Positions 1 through 8,637 are shown, numbered from the stretch's first letter. The stretch is 34,144 nt of DNA from JAWKUK01 sp041398605 (GCA_041398605.1 JAWKUK010000037.1:1-34144), one strand, 5' to 3'. The notes: generated by a model from the sequence alone, not told the origin. A program made the numbers and translations.

Positions 1-345
1 CGCGATCTTCGTGCAGCACGAGGACGCCACGTTGCCGAGCAGCAGCGGTTGCTGGGCGCGGTGGGGGCGGAGGACGCCCCGGATGGCCTGCTGGGTCGCG
101 TGCGTGAGCTCGACGAACTGGTGGCCGAAGCCGACGCCCGCGTGGCCGCGCTGGAGCGCGACGTGCGCGCGCTGGAAGGCAACGCCGACGCCGAGGGCCT
201 CCGCACCGCGCTCGCCGAGTTCGACGGCGTGTGGGGCGCGCTGGGCGGCGAGGAGCAGGCTCGGGTGCTGGCGCTGGTCCTCGACCAGGTGGTGGTTGAC
301 GGCGCGGCTGGCGACGCCGAGATCCGATTCCGGGGGTGGTGCTGA
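1..345 (+). CDS. Large serine recombinase, C-terminal end (partial)
   Basis: The reading frame is open from the first base, so the gene begins outside the window and only about 114 C-terminal residues are visible. The visible part has a charged, heptad-like coiled coil (GRVRELDELVAEADARVAAL) and then a segment of the form E-F--VW-AL---EQARVLALVLDQVVVDG with a short beta tail ending in FRGWC. This matches the C-terminus of large serine recombinases, where the coiled coil and terminal segment follow the zinc ribbon. Such enzymes cut and rejoin DNA at attachment sites in phages, integrative elements and cassettes. The catalytic resolvase domain is not in the window. The stop codon overlaps the next start (TGATG), so the two genes are translationally coupled. 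The family call rests on the C-terminal pattern alone. Confidence 0.72.
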   Translation, partial: RDLRAARGRHVAEQQRLLGAVGAEDAPDGLLGRVRELDELVAEADARVAALERDVRALEGNADAEGLRTALAEFDGVWGALGGEEQARVLALVLDQVVVDGAAGDAEIRFRGWC

Positions 346-602
346 TGGGGCCTGTCGTTCGCGTGCGACTCCGCGAGGAATACGCCGCCGAGCCCGAGGA
401 GCCGCCCGTGCCCGTGCGCGTCGCGCGCAAGGCTCAACTGCTCGCGCTCGCCTACGCGATCGAGGCCGCAGTCGAGGATGGCAGGTACCGCAGCGTTGCT
501 GAGGTGGCGCGGGTGCTGGGCATATCGCGCGCACGGCTCTCGCAGGTCATGCGGCGGCGGTGGGCGCTGGTCACGCAGCAAGAGGAGTGGCTGAATACAT
601 GA
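345..602 (+). CDS. Small helix-turn-helix protein coupled to the recombinase
   Basis: This 85-residue protein has a variable N-terminus, a helical stretch (LLALAYAIEAAVEDGRY), and a clear helix-turn-helix (SVAEVARVLGISRARLSQVM). Small HTH proteins of this form are often encoded directly downstream of large serine recombinases, and I infer it binds DNA and may regulate or help the recombinase. I chose the ATG at 345 because it overlaps the recombinase stop in a TGATG junction; a GTG at 336 would add three residues. The end overlaps the next possible start as ATGA (599-602). The exact function is unknown. Confidence 0.72.
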   Translation: MGPVVRVRLREEYAAEPEEPPVPVRVARKAQLLALAYAIEAAVEDGRYRSVAEVARVLGISRARLSQVMRRRWALVTQQEEWLNT

Positions 603-784
603 GAAACGCGATCGACACGGCGGTGATGTGGGACCTTCTCCGGCGCCTGGACCACGACATCTTGGTGCTCTTCCTGGCCTGGGTGCCCGCTCTGGTTTGG
701 CTCGCGCACTGTCTGGCGGCGCCCCTCGGTACCTGGGCGGTAGGGGCCGTGCGGCCGCGGGACCGCGACCCCAGCGACCGGTAG
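599..784 (+). CDS. Possible small single-pass membrane protein
   Basis: This 61-residue frame starts at an ATG that overlaps the HTH gene's stop (ATGA). It has one strongly hydrophobic stretch (ILVLFLAWVPALVWLAHCLA) that could span the membrane, followed by an Arg/Asp-rich tail. The coupling and the hydrophobic segment are the only support. I recognise no family, and in GC-rich DNA a frame this short can be chance. If real, it would be the third gene of the recombinase operon. Confidence 0.35.
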   Translation: MRNAIDTAVMWDLLRRLDHDILVLFLAWVPALVWLAHCLAAPLGTWAVGAVRPRDRDPSDR

Positions 785-886
785 AGGCGCGCGTCCGGCG
801 GGCCACGGGAGCGCCGGCCTCGGAGAGGCGCCAGTCTCGGAAAGCCAGGGCTGGCGGTAGACGCGGGCATCGGCGACGATCGAGGC

Positions 887-2347
887 ATGAAGCCTGCTCT
901 GTGCGCCGCCGTTCTTGTTGTGCTTCACGGCAATGCGATCCCGCAAGACTGCACTGGCGTGCACGGACTGGGGTCACTCGGCGGATCACTGTCGGCGGCC
1001 ACGGGCGTTTCGGCAGACGGAGGCGTCGTTGCCGGGCACTCCACTACAGCCACAAGTCCTGGCGCGCCGGAACACGCGTTCCTCTGGACCAGCACCTCTG
1101 GCCTCATTGACCTCGGAACGCTTGGGGGCGGTTTCTCCGTCTCGACATCTGTCTCGGCTGATGGCACCACGGTCGTTGGGCGTGCCTTGGACCCAGGTAG
1201 TGGCATGACGCGTGCGATGCGGTGGACTGCGACTGGCGGAATGCAGTCTTTGGGCGCACTATCGAGCGGCGACTCAGCCGCCAACGCGGTCAATGCTGAT
1301 GGTTCGGCCGTCGCAGGCGTAACGGCCGTCCAGGGCGCCGGAATGCACGCGTTCATTTGGACAGCCGCAAGTGGAATGCAGGACCTCGGGAGCCTCCTTG
1401 GTGAATCGGAGGCACTTGGCATCTCGGCTACCGGGACGGTGGTTGTTGGTTACTGCGCGAGTCCCGGGGCAGGTCCACGGGCCGCGTTTCGATGGACTGC
1501 GCCTGGTGGTCTCCTCGATCTCGGCGATCTTGTATTGCCTCATGACGCCGCAACCGCAGCAAGTGCGGACGGCCAAGTGATCGTTGGTTGGGGTACCTCT
1601 ACCAACGGCGAGATACACGCGTTCCGGTGGACCCTGCCTACCGGGATGGTCGACCTTGGTAGCGTCCCAGGGATGTCGTCGTATGCTTCATCGGTTTCGG
1701 CGGACGGGTCGGTGATTGCTGGAACCCTCTACCCGAACAATGGGACCGGAACGACAGCACGCGCATTTCGATTGACGTCCTCTACAGGCATCGTGCCTCT
1801 GCCGAGCTTCCACGGCCTTGGCTCGCGCGCGGACGGAGTCTCTGCCGATGGGAGCGTCGTCGTCGGTCAAGTGGAGTACGAGGCCGGTGGCCCCGTCGCT
1901 TTTCGATGGACGAGCGCTGATGGGTTCTCGCAGCCCTATTGCAACGCGGAGGCGAACAGCACCTCTTGCTTCGGCCGCCTCAATGCGAGTGGCAGCCCGC
2001 TGGTCGGCGCAAACTCGCTCGCGCTCTCGGCCACTAAGCTGCCGGCTAATGCGTTCGGTTTCTTTCTCACATCGCGCGATCAGGGCAGCACGTTCCCGGT
2101 CAACAACAGCCAGGGGCGCCTCTGCCTTGGCGGCTTCATCGGCCGCTACGTCGGTCCGGGGCAGATCAAGAACTCCGGTGCGGCGGGCACGTTCTCGCTC
2201 GCGATCGACCTTACGTCGATGCCGCAGCCTTTCGGTAGCGCCGCGGTGCAGCCGGGTGAGACGTGGAACTTCCAAGCGTGGCACCGCGACGCGAACCCGG
2301 CGCTTACGTCGAACTTCACCGATGCCGTAAGCGTGATGTTTCAGTAG
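887..2347 (+). CDS. Secreted HAF-repeat protein with planctomycete C-terminal module
   Basis: The protein has 486 residues. It begins with a hydrophobic signal-like segment (MKPALCAAVLVVLHGNAIPQ). Residues about 25-345 hold roughly seven repeats of 45-50 residues with the pattern LG-LGG...VSADG--VVG...HAF-WT, the HAF-type extracellular repeat, probably a beta-rich or propeller-like surface domain. The last 140 residues carry the module shared with three other proteins in this window: CNAEANSTS near 357, a GRLCLGGFIGRY centre, and GETWNFQAWHRDANP...TSNFTDAVSV at the end. I infer a secreted or cell-surface protein with no enzymatic motif. It stands alone: 100 bases after the recombinase cluster and convergent with the reverse transcriptase gene. 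No strong ribosome-binding site is visible. Confidence 0.85.
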   Translation: MKPALCAAVLVVLHGNAIPQDCTGVHGLGSLGGSLSAATGVSADGGVVAGHSTTATSPGAPEHAFLWTSTSGLIDLGTLGGGFSVSTSVSADGTTVVGRALDPGSGMTRAMRWTATGGMQSLGALSSGDSAANAVNADGSAVAGVTAVQGAGMHAFIWTAASGMQDLGSLLGESEALGISATGTVVVGYCASPGAGPRAAFRWTAPGGLLDLGDLVLPHDAATAASADGQVIVGWGTSTNGEIHAFRWTLPTGMVDLGSVPGMSSYASSVSADGSVIAGTLYPNNGTGTTARAFRLTSSTGIVPLPSFHGLGSRADGVSADGSVVVGQVEYEAGGPVAFRWTSADGFSQPYCNAEANSTSCFGRLNASGSPLVGANSLALSATKLPANAFGFFLTSRDQGSTFPVNNSQGRLCLGGFIGRYVGPGQIKNSGAAGTFSLAIDLTSMPQPFGSAAVQPGETWNFQAWHRDANPALTSNFTDAVSVMFQ

Positions 2348-2676
2348 AAGAACGACGCTCGCGGGGCACCGCAACGGACCAACGAGCTCGAAGTCAACGA
2401 ATGGCCAATGCCGCCCTGCGCCCCTGCGCGTCGCCGCCCGTTCTTCGCGCTTCAACCGGTGACCCCGTGTCACCGCTTTCGCTCGAGCTGCGGCGCGTTG
2501 GGGGGGGGCCGGCGGGTCAGGGCCAATCGCGCGAAGAGATCGTCGCGGAGGCGAGCCTGGTCCCGAAGCTCGTCGGGTCGTGCATGAAGTGGCTAGTGCA
2601 CCCGCGCGGCGTCTGCAAGTCGGGGTGGGCATCTTCGCTGTCCTGGCCAGTCCTGTAAGTTCAGGCCTGGAGAGGG
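2348..2676. other. Convergent intergenic region, no gene seen
   Basis: About 330 bases lie between two genes that end facing each other. The left part is GC-rich and includes a nine-G run near 2502. GC content falls towards the reverse transcriptase gene on the right. I see no convincing coding frame, RNA gene or classical terminator with a T-run. Confidence 0.5.
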
Positions 2677-4242
2677 CTACCCGGGATCTCTGCTAACGGC
2701 AAGTGTGCGATCATCGTCGAAGTCGTCGCAAAGGAGTTTGACTGGGGTAAGGAAGTTGACGGCGTTATCTCGAAGTGTGTCAAAAGTCTTTTCGTTCTTG
2801 TATGGATTCGGAATGTCGTCGCGCGCAAAAAGCTGGTAGAGTAGCACCCAGTTTCGATCAAGTGCATAAATATCAGATTGATCGATATGCGAGCAATGAT
2901 CGACAATTCTTGTGGCGCACCTTCTGTTGCCAATCTGCAGCAGGCACGCAATTGAAATTGGATCATCCATCGCTAAAACTTGGTCGATTAATGCGTTTGT
3001 TGGCTCGATAGCAAGACGCGCGAGTAAGTACAGCCCCCAGCACACCGCGTCGGAATATCGACGCTCTGCGTGCCGAGCGGTCAAGGCCAAAAGTTGTTCT
3101 TGGTAGTGTGATTGCCCAAACAGCGCAGCTTTTTCGATATAGGGCTGAATTGCAGGCATGAGCGTTGAGTCGTGGAATGCAAGCGAAAGGACTTGGGTTA
3201 CTGTCCGGCCGTCGAAGAAGTCGGCGTCCTCGATACTTGCGACCATGCGTAACGCATATTTCATAACGGCGCCGTCCGGGCATTCACCGGCAAGCTTGAG
3301 CGCGCGATTAATCGCGTGCGCGCCGAGTCTGGCGTGATTCGCGCCTTTTATCGGTGCAAATAAGTTAAGTTCTGAGACCCACCAGTTTGGGCTAGGCACG
3401 GGTAAGGCCTGAATTCTAGATTTTCTGCCGTTCAGTCGTAATCTGTACGCGTTCAGGGACCCCTCAAGTTCTGACAGGAATCTGCGCGCTTCCGACTCGT
3501 CGTTACACCAACAAGTGTAGTCGTCGACATAGCGAACGAAACGGAAGTTCTTTGATCGTAGATCGCTATCCACACGTGCGAGGATGAGTTCTGCAAAAAT
3601 ATTCGAAGTGCCCGGGCCCACGGGCAGGCCAAGCGTCTCGTTACGTTGGCATCTTGTTACGGACTCATCGAGTTGATTAAACCAGAGCGACTTGCTTCGC
3701 TGTCGCTTTGCCTCGCTCATTCCTGCAATCGCCCAGGGGATTGAGTGGGAGTACAGGGTATCGTAGAAGTTCGCGATGTCGGCAGAGGCTATAACTGAAG
3801 ACCCGAACGAACGTCCCCAGTCGCTTTCGTCCCGATCGGTGCTCTGTTCGTAGTCGAATGCAAACATACGGCCATCGGGGTGCTTGCTAGGCTGGATCTG
3901 GCTATTTTCAGACTGGATCCGCTTAGAGAGCTCCTTCCAGTTATTGTCAATTGCGATGACTAGTTTCGAATACCCGAGTGGGTGGGGCACGCCGCACCAT
4001 CGACTCAGTCCATTCGCTCGGGAGATTCGGTAAGGCAGGACATCAAAGCCGGAGCGTTTCCTATTCTCGGTCAGTTTTTGGACGTCTAGGCTCCGGGCCA
4101 CCTCGGGCGCGAATGTAACCGAACTGAGCAGTGGTGCTATCTCTTCACGAAGTCGCCGCTGGGTCGGGAAGTAGTTGTGCCGCAGGAGCGGGTCAAGTAC
4201 TGAGGTAGTCGCTGACTCGTGATCTGGCAGTTTGGATTCCAT
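2677..4242 (-). CDS. UG/Abi (DRT-type) antiviral-like reverse transcriptase
   Basis: This is a 521-residue RNA-dependent DNA polymerase. From the ATG at 4242: a YFP motif near residue 24; a VPHPLGYSKLVIAIDNNW segment near 85; motif A (ADIANFYD, 154-161) followed by SHSIPWA; motif B (GLPVGPGTSN, 205-214); motif C, the catalytic YVDD (238-241); and LRLNGRKSRI near 267. Residues about 300-521 are helical and repetitive with no thumb-domain X, maturase or HNH motif. This order (YFP motif, HSIPWA after motif A, alpha-helical C-terminal half) fits the bacterial 'unknown group'/Abi/DRT reverse transcriptases, many of which block phages, often through abortive infection. The exact DRT subtype is not assigned. 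The frame stays open to a TTG at 4452, but 4242 suits the family's short N-terminus. GC content is near half, well below the flanks, which suggests horizontal transfer. The gene is monocistronic. Confidence 0.85.
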   Translation of the reverse strand: MESKLPDHESATTSVLDPLLRHNYFPTQRRLREEIAPLLSSVTFAPEVARSLDVQKLTENRKRSGFDVLPYRISRANGLSRWCGVPHPLGYSKLVIAIDNNWKELSKRIQSENSQIQPSKHPDGRMFAFDYEQSTDRDESDWGRSFGSSVIASADIANFYDTLYSHSIPWAIAGMSEAKRQRSKSLWFNQLDESVTRCQRNETLGLPVGPGTSNIFAELILARVDSDLRSKNFRFVRYVDDYTCWCNDESEARRFLSELEGSLNAYRLRLNGRKSRIQALPVPSPNWWVSELNLFAPIKGANHARLGAHAINRALKLAGECPDGAVMKYALRMVASIEDADFFDGRTVTQVLSLAFHDSTLMPAIQPYIEKAALFGQSHYQEQLLALTARHAERRYSDAVCWGLYLLARLAIEPTNALIDQVLAMDDPISIACLLQIGNRRCATRIVDHCSHIDQSDIYALDRNWVLLYQLFARDDIPNPYKNEKTFDTLRDNAVNFLTPVKLLCDDFDDDRTLAVSRDPG

Positions 4243-5141
4243 TGATGTGTCTTGGGCCTGCCGGACAGTGTTTAAGTGCGTGCGGAAGTCTTTGGGTGAG
4301 AGGTTCGACTTTGGGTGGTATTGTGTGTTCTTGATGTTCGTATCTGAATTGAAGGCGAAGAGCGAATTTGGAATCTCGGTCCTCTTGAGGGTGTGCGATC
4401 GAAGAGTGCGACGGATCGGGCCGCGACGGCTTCGGGATCTGGAATGGTCCAACCCATTTTGCTCAAGGCCATGTCAAGGGTACCGTAGGGCCTGCGAGGG
4501 CGCAGCCCAAGATGTCCCCGGATGAGCCCGATTCGGAGTCCGTGCGACGCGTACGAGGATCGCGCTCTTGGAGGGCTGCTGGGTTTCGGCGGTCTTGCGC
4601 GCCCAAGCCCAGTGGGTCCGCGGAGTGCAAATTCGCAGCGGGTATGATCGCGACGGCGTTAGTAGTAAAATCATAAATGTGACTTTCCGGAAAGGCGTCT
4701 CTCGCAGTGGCACTCCCGTGTCGACGCCGCTGACTTGCTCAAAGTAGCCGGGGCGTATGGCGCACTTGCCCGGCTGTTAACCGCCCCCCGGCGCTCTCGA
4801 GAGAAACTTGAGAACTCGCGGCCCGGGTGTGTGGGCCAAGCCGCGGTGGGGGCTCTGCCCGTCGACGGGCGCCTCGTCCAAGAGACCGAGTGGTGACGTG
4901 CCTGAGGCCCTAACTCGCGTCCCCGCGGGGCCTTGCGTCGTCACTTGGGCGCCGCTGGCAGCCTCAACCGTCAACCCACCGGCGCGAGTCGTCGCGGCAA
5001 CGAGAGGGTGGCTCCCCAGTCAGGGCGCAGTAGCGAACTCCGGCAGAGACTCCCGGATCGGCCCTCTCGGTGCCGCCAGGGCCATGTCTATGTTCGCAAC
5101 TGAGGTGCGACTGGTAGCGGTCTGGGCTCGAACCTTGGGGC
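4243..5141. other. Long region upstream of the reverse transcriptase; no clear gene
   Basis: About 900 bases contain no convincing gene. The low-GC character of the reverse transcriptase continues to about 4700, then GC rises. Read on the minus strand, a TATGAT hexamer at 4675-4670 could be a -10 box, but no good -35 box is present, so this is weak. A 12-bp palindrome (CTTTCCGGAAAG, 4683-4694) lies beside it, and a 14-bp palindrome (GCCCGTCGACGGGC) sits at 4857-4870. A start at 4675 would leave a leader of about 420 bases before the reverse transcriptase. An ATG at 4472 (minus) opens a 66-residue frame that I regard as doubtful. Confidence 0.35.
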
Positions 5142-5732
5142 TCACCTCGCCGACGGGAGCTCGGCGGCCCGAGCCCTGGCCCACCTCCTCCATGCGTCGT
5201 TCTCGCCGCCGATCGCGATCGCATCCAGCCACGACGGCAGCTCCTCGCCCCGCCGCCCCTCGGCCACAGCGAGCCTCGCGGCGCCTTGCAGCGCCGGCAT
5301 GTACCCTGGGTACACCTCTAGCGCCGCCCTGTAGCTGGCCTCGGCGTCGCTTACCTGCCCCGCTCTCTCCAGGGTCAAGGCCAGGTTGACCCTGGGCTCT
5401 GGATGGCCCGGCAGCAGCTTGCGCGCCCACTCGAACTCGTGCGCTGCACCGTAGAGGTCCCCCTTCCCGAGCAGCAGTACCCCGAGGTTGTTGTGCGCCC
5501 GCGCCTGGAAGAGGTCCGCGCTCAACGCCTCGCGCAGCAGCCCCTCAGCCCGCGCCGGGTCCTCCGGCATGGCCGCCGTTGCTTTCTCGACGAGCGCCGC
5601 CGCACGGGCTTCGTCACGGACGACGGTCTCCCCGCTGCCGTACGGGCCCGCCATCGCACGCGGGCTACCGCACCCAGCCAGGACCGCTGTCGCGCTGAAC
5701 GCCGCACCCGCGAGCCACGCCCGCGTCCTCAT
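5142..5732 (-). CDS. TPR-repeat lipoprotein of the secretin operon
   Basis: The protein has 196 residues. The N-terminus is a lipoprotein signal: MRTRAWLAGAAFSATAVLAG followed by Cys, with an LAGC lipobox, so it is probably lipid-anchored. The mature part has tetratricopeptide repeats (ARAHNNLGVLLLGKGDLYGA, PEPRVNLALTLERAGQVSDA and a third at YPGYMPALQGAARLAVAEGR), which normally mediate protein-protein contacts. The start at 5732 overlaps the secretin stop as ATGA and has GAGG nine bases upstream; a GTG at 5741 would add three residues. It is the last gene of the operon, and its lipid anchor and TPRs resemble the pilotin or assembly lipoproteins that accompany secretins. That role is inferred from position and domain type. 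Confidence 0.8.
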   Translation of the reverse strand: MRTRAWLAGAAFSATAVLAGCGSPRAMAGPYGSGETVVRDEARAAALVEKATAAMPEDPARAEGLLREALSADLFQARAHNNLGVLLLGKGDLYGAAHEFEWARKLLPGHPEPRVNLALTLERAGQVSDAEASYRAALEVYPGYMPALQGAARLAVAEGRRGEELPSWLDAIAIGGENDAWRRWARARAAELPSAR

Positions 5733-7867
5733 CGCATCCACCTCGGTTCGAGCACCGGGACGTCGCCCTCGATCTCCGCCGCGCGCGCGGCCTCGGACGT
5801 CACGTCGCGGAGACCTCGGAAACTCTCGCTGCGCAGGACGTCGCAGCGCAGGAACACGTAGAAGCGGGTCCGCTCGGCGCTCCGCGATCCATCGCGAAAC
5901 AGCCAGCCCAGCAGCGGCAAGCGCCCGAGGACCGGTACGCGCGACGTCGTCTCGCCACTCGACTCGAGCTCGATCCCCCCGAGCACCACGGTGAACCCGT
6001 CGGGCACGACCGCCTCGCTCTTCAACGACGTCTGTTGCCGTGGTGGGGGCAGGGCGGGGTCGGCCGCCGCGCCGACGAAGGCCGACAACGTGATCGAGTA
6101 CTCGATGCGCAGCCGGTCACCGGTCGTGAGGTGAGGCGTGACCGAGATCTGCGTGCCAGCACTCGAAGAGCCCCCGAAGCTGGTCGTCGCGACGACGTCC
6201 GTCGAGACCGTCGCCGCGAACGGGCTCTCGAGCACCGAATCGAGCACAGCGGTCTCGTGGTTGCGGGTCACGAGCCGCGGCCGCGCCAGGCTGCGCCCGC
6301 CGCTGACTGTCTCCAGCGCCCGCACCACGGCCGAGAAGTCCCCGGGGTCGAGCACCGTCAAGGCGCCGCCGACCCCCGTCAGCGGGCCAACCGAACTCTC
6401 TGTCAGCGGAGGCACGCCGAGTCCGAAGAGACTCCCTACCTCCAACAAGGAGCCATGTGCCTCCCCGCCGCCCCTCAGCTCGACGCCCAGCGCCTTCAGC
6501 TCGCTCTCGGTCAGGCTGACGACGGTGGCCTCGACCAGGACCTGCGGCTCCACGGAGTCAAGCTCGGCGACCAGGGCCTCGAGCTGCCTCAGCACCCGCG
6601 GCTCGGCGTAGGCGAGGACTCGGTTGGTGCCCTCGTCGACCGACAGTCGCACATCCCCGCGTCGCTGCGAGCCTGAGCCTTCGTGCGTGACCCCACCTTC
6701 GAGCGCGGCCTCGGTCGTGAGCCCCGTTCCACCCGCGGAGAGGTCCAGCAGCCGCTCCAGCCGCTGGACAACGTCCTTTGCGTCGCGGTTCCGGACCCCG
6801 ATCGAGCGCAGTTCCGCAAGGGACCCACGGTCGGCCCCCTCGAGTCGCTCGAGGAGCGCGCCGATGCGCGCGTGCGTGGCCTCGTTTGCCGTGACGACCA
6901 GCGTCCCGGTCAACGTGTCCTGCACCAGGCGATAGCCCTGGGGCGGCGCGCCGAACTCGCGGACCGTCTCGTTGACGAGGGCCGCTACATCTGCGAGCGC
7001 GAAGCGGCGTGGTGTGTAGTTGTGGGTCGAGACGACACCCGCTGCATCGAGGCGCCCGATGAGTGCACGCCAGCGCTCGAGCTCCGTCGTTGGCGCACCA
7101 ACGACGATGCTGGAGGACTCTGGCATGGCGAAGAACCACCCGGTGGGCTTCGACCCGACAGCCGCCTGCTTCTGCACGATCTGTTCGATGCGCGAAGCGA
7201 GAAGCGCGGCCGACGCATTCACCACTGGCACGTCGATGGTCTGCACTTCCACGGGGGCGCCATCGAGCAGCTCGAGAGCAACAAGCGCCTGCTGGACGTC
7301 CGCGCGCAGGCCCGCCAGCGCCACATGGTGTGCGGATTCCAGCGCCACGATCGACGTCCGCTCCTTGGGCATGAGCTCGATGAGCGCGCCCGCGAGTGCT
7401 CGGGGGGACTCAGAGCGCGTCCGGTAGAGGAGGCGCACGTACCCGGCGCTCGCACGCTCCAGTCCAGCGGGCTCGATGCGGGCCAAGGCAGCGGCATCCG
7501 CCAGCGTGACCAAAGAGAGCGCCTCTTGCCCTGGGCGCTGCACGATGGCCAGCGCATTCTGGGCGAGCTGGTCGTTCGCGACCCGCCAGAGCTCCGCGAG
7601 GGTCACGCCGTGGGAGTCGGCCGCAATCTCGACGTCGCCCTTGACCTCGCGCCCGCCCAGGTCGAGCACGAGGCCCGACTCGCGTGCCAGAACCGCAATC
7701 AACTGCCGGAGAGGCACGCGGTCACTCGAGAGGTGAACCCGCGCCTCCCCGCTCCAAGCGGGCTTCGTTGCATCGCCCTCCTGAGCCACAGCGAATGAGA
7801 ATGCCGCGAGCGACGGACAGAGAAGCAACGCCATCCGTGCGCACAGTCGCGCGACTTGACCACGCAT
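5729..7867 (-). CDS. GspD/PilQ-like outer-membrane secretin
   Basis: From the ATG at 7867 the protein has 712 residues. It begins with a signal peptide (RLCARMALLLCPSLAAFSFA, then VAQ). The middle holds several ring-forming N-domains of the secretin type, including one with LRQLIAVLARESGLVLDLGG near the start. The secretin channel domain occupies about residues 444-680: VEATVVSLTESELKALGVEL, the LARPRLVTRN segment, VPDGFTVVLGGIE, and VPVLGRLPLLGWLF at 644-657. This is the pattern of type II secretion and type IV pilus secretins. The protein would form a multimeric gate in the outer membrane. The frame extends further upstream, but that part lies over the previous gene, so I rejected it. It lies 23 bases after the coiled-coil gene and overlaps the TPR gene by four bases. 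No other secretion genes are in the window. Confidence 0.87.
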   Translation of the reverse strand: MRGQVARLCARMALLLCPSLAAFSFAVAQEGDATKPAWSGEARVHLSSDRVPLRQLIAVLARESGLVLDLGGREVKGDVEIAADSHGVTLAELWRVANDQLAQNALAIVQRPGQEALSLVTLADAAALARIEPAGLERASAGYVRLLYRTRSESPRALAGALIELMPKERTSIVALESAHHVALAGLRADVQQALVALELLDGAPVEVQTIDVPVVNASAALLASRIEQIVQKQAAVGSKPTGWFFAMPESSSIVVGAPTTELERWRALIGRLDAAGVVSTHNYTPRRFALADVAALVNETVREFGAPPQGYRLVQDTLTGTLVVTANEATHARIGALLERLEGADRGSLAELRSIGVRNRDAKDVVQRLERLLDLSAGGTGLTTEAALEGGVTHEGSGSQRRGDVRLSVDEGTNRVLAYAEPRVLRQLEALVAELDSVEPQVLVEATVVSLTESELKALGVELRGGGEAHGSLLEVGSLFGLGVPPLTESSVGPLTGVGGALTVLDPGDFSAVVRALETVSGGRSLARPRLVTRNHETAVLDSVLESPFAATVSTDVVATTSFGGSSSAGTQISVTPHLTTGDRLRIEYSITLSAFVGAAADPALPPPRQQTSLKSEAVVPDGFTVVLGGIELESSGETTSRVPVLGRLPLLGWLFRDGSRSAERTRFYVFLRCDVLRSESFRGLRDVTSEAARAAEIEGDVPVLEPRWMR

Positions 7868-7890
7868 CGGAAGCAAGAGCGTGCCCCCCC

Positions 7891-8637
7891 CTACTCGGTG
7901 AACGTTGCTGTCCTCCAGGCGGTCTCGACGCCCGCGAGGTTCGCCTCGCTCAAGGCAAGCGCGGCCGCGACAGCGGGGGCGGCGCGAAGTTGGGCCAGAC
8001 GAGCCATGATTGTAGGGTTGGTCGGTTTCCCGAGCTTCGTACAGACGCGCTCGTGGGTGAGCGCCTCCTTGAGCTCTCGCCATTCAGCGGGCGTGCGCTC
8101 CGCTAAAAGGAACTGAATCGGGAGGGTTCTCCAGCGCTTGTTCGCCTGTAAGCGGCGCAGACCGTCGGTCGCGGTGGCGACTACACCTTGATTCGCGGCG
8201 TTGAACACACGATCGAGAAGGGAGGCGACCTGCGCTTCTGCGCTAGCGGCATCAGTCCGTGCGGTCGCAAGTGCCTGCAGCTGCCCAGGCTCACGTTCCC
8301 CCTCCCGGATCGCTTTCTCGAGGTCCTCTACGCGGCGACGCGCATCGGCCAGGGTTGCGTCGGCAGGCTCCAAGAGGTTGTTCTGGACCAAATCCGATGC
8401 CTCGGCTCGTCCGATGAGCGCGGTCACGTCCGGACCGCGCAAACCCGCAGCAGCAAGCTCCTCGGGACCGAGGCCCGCTCGCGCCAAGGCCGCACGCAGC
8501 ACGAGCTTCGGGGTTCCGGTCTGCGCGGCAGGCGGCGCAGAGGGCGCGGCAGCGGTCGTGCTGCGGAGGCTGAATCCGAGCGGGATCCCCGCTCCGAGGA
8601 GGACAACAAGTGCGACGGTTCGCGAGTGAAGCGGCAT
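7891..8637 (-). CDS. Membrane-anchored coiled-coil protein, first gene of secretin operon
   Basis: The protein has 248 residues. It starts MPLHSRTVALVVLLGAGIPL, a hydrophobic helix that is either a signal peptide or a single inner-membrane anchor. A short Ala/Pro-rich linker follows, and then an Ala/Glu/Arg-rich helical body with heptad-like spacing (ADARRRVEDLEKAIREGERE). I recognise no family. The start at 8637 is backed by AGAGG eight bases upstream; the frame continues upstream to 8868 but that stretch lacks a natural N-terminus. As the promoter-proximal gene ahead of a secretin and a TPR lipoprotein, it may be a periplasmic partner linking the inner membrane to the secretin. This is inference only. 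Confidence 0.7.
   Translation of the reverse strand: MPLHSRTVALVVLLGAGIPLGFSLRSTTAAAPSAPPAAQTGTPKLVLRAALARAGLGPEELAAAGLRGPDVTALIGRAEASDLVQNNLLEPADATLADARRRVEDLEKAIREGEREPGQLQALATARTDAASAEAQVASLLDRVFNAANQGVVATATDGLRRLQANKRWRTLPIQFLLAERTPAEWRELKEALTHERVCTKLGKPTNPTIMARLAQLRAAPAVAAALALSEANLAGVETAWRTATFTE

Noticed and set aside
2677..4452. Group II intron or diversity-generating retroelement
   Set aside because: No maturase X domain, HNH endonuclease or intron RNA ends were seen. I found no template/variable repeat pair or Avd-like gene near the RT, and the motif style fits UG/Abi RTs.
7868..8083. Longer N-terminus for the secretin
   Set aside because: The in-frame extension overlaps the upstream coiled-coil gene and reads as Arg-rich shadow sequence, while the ATG at 7867 is followed directly by a good signal peptide.
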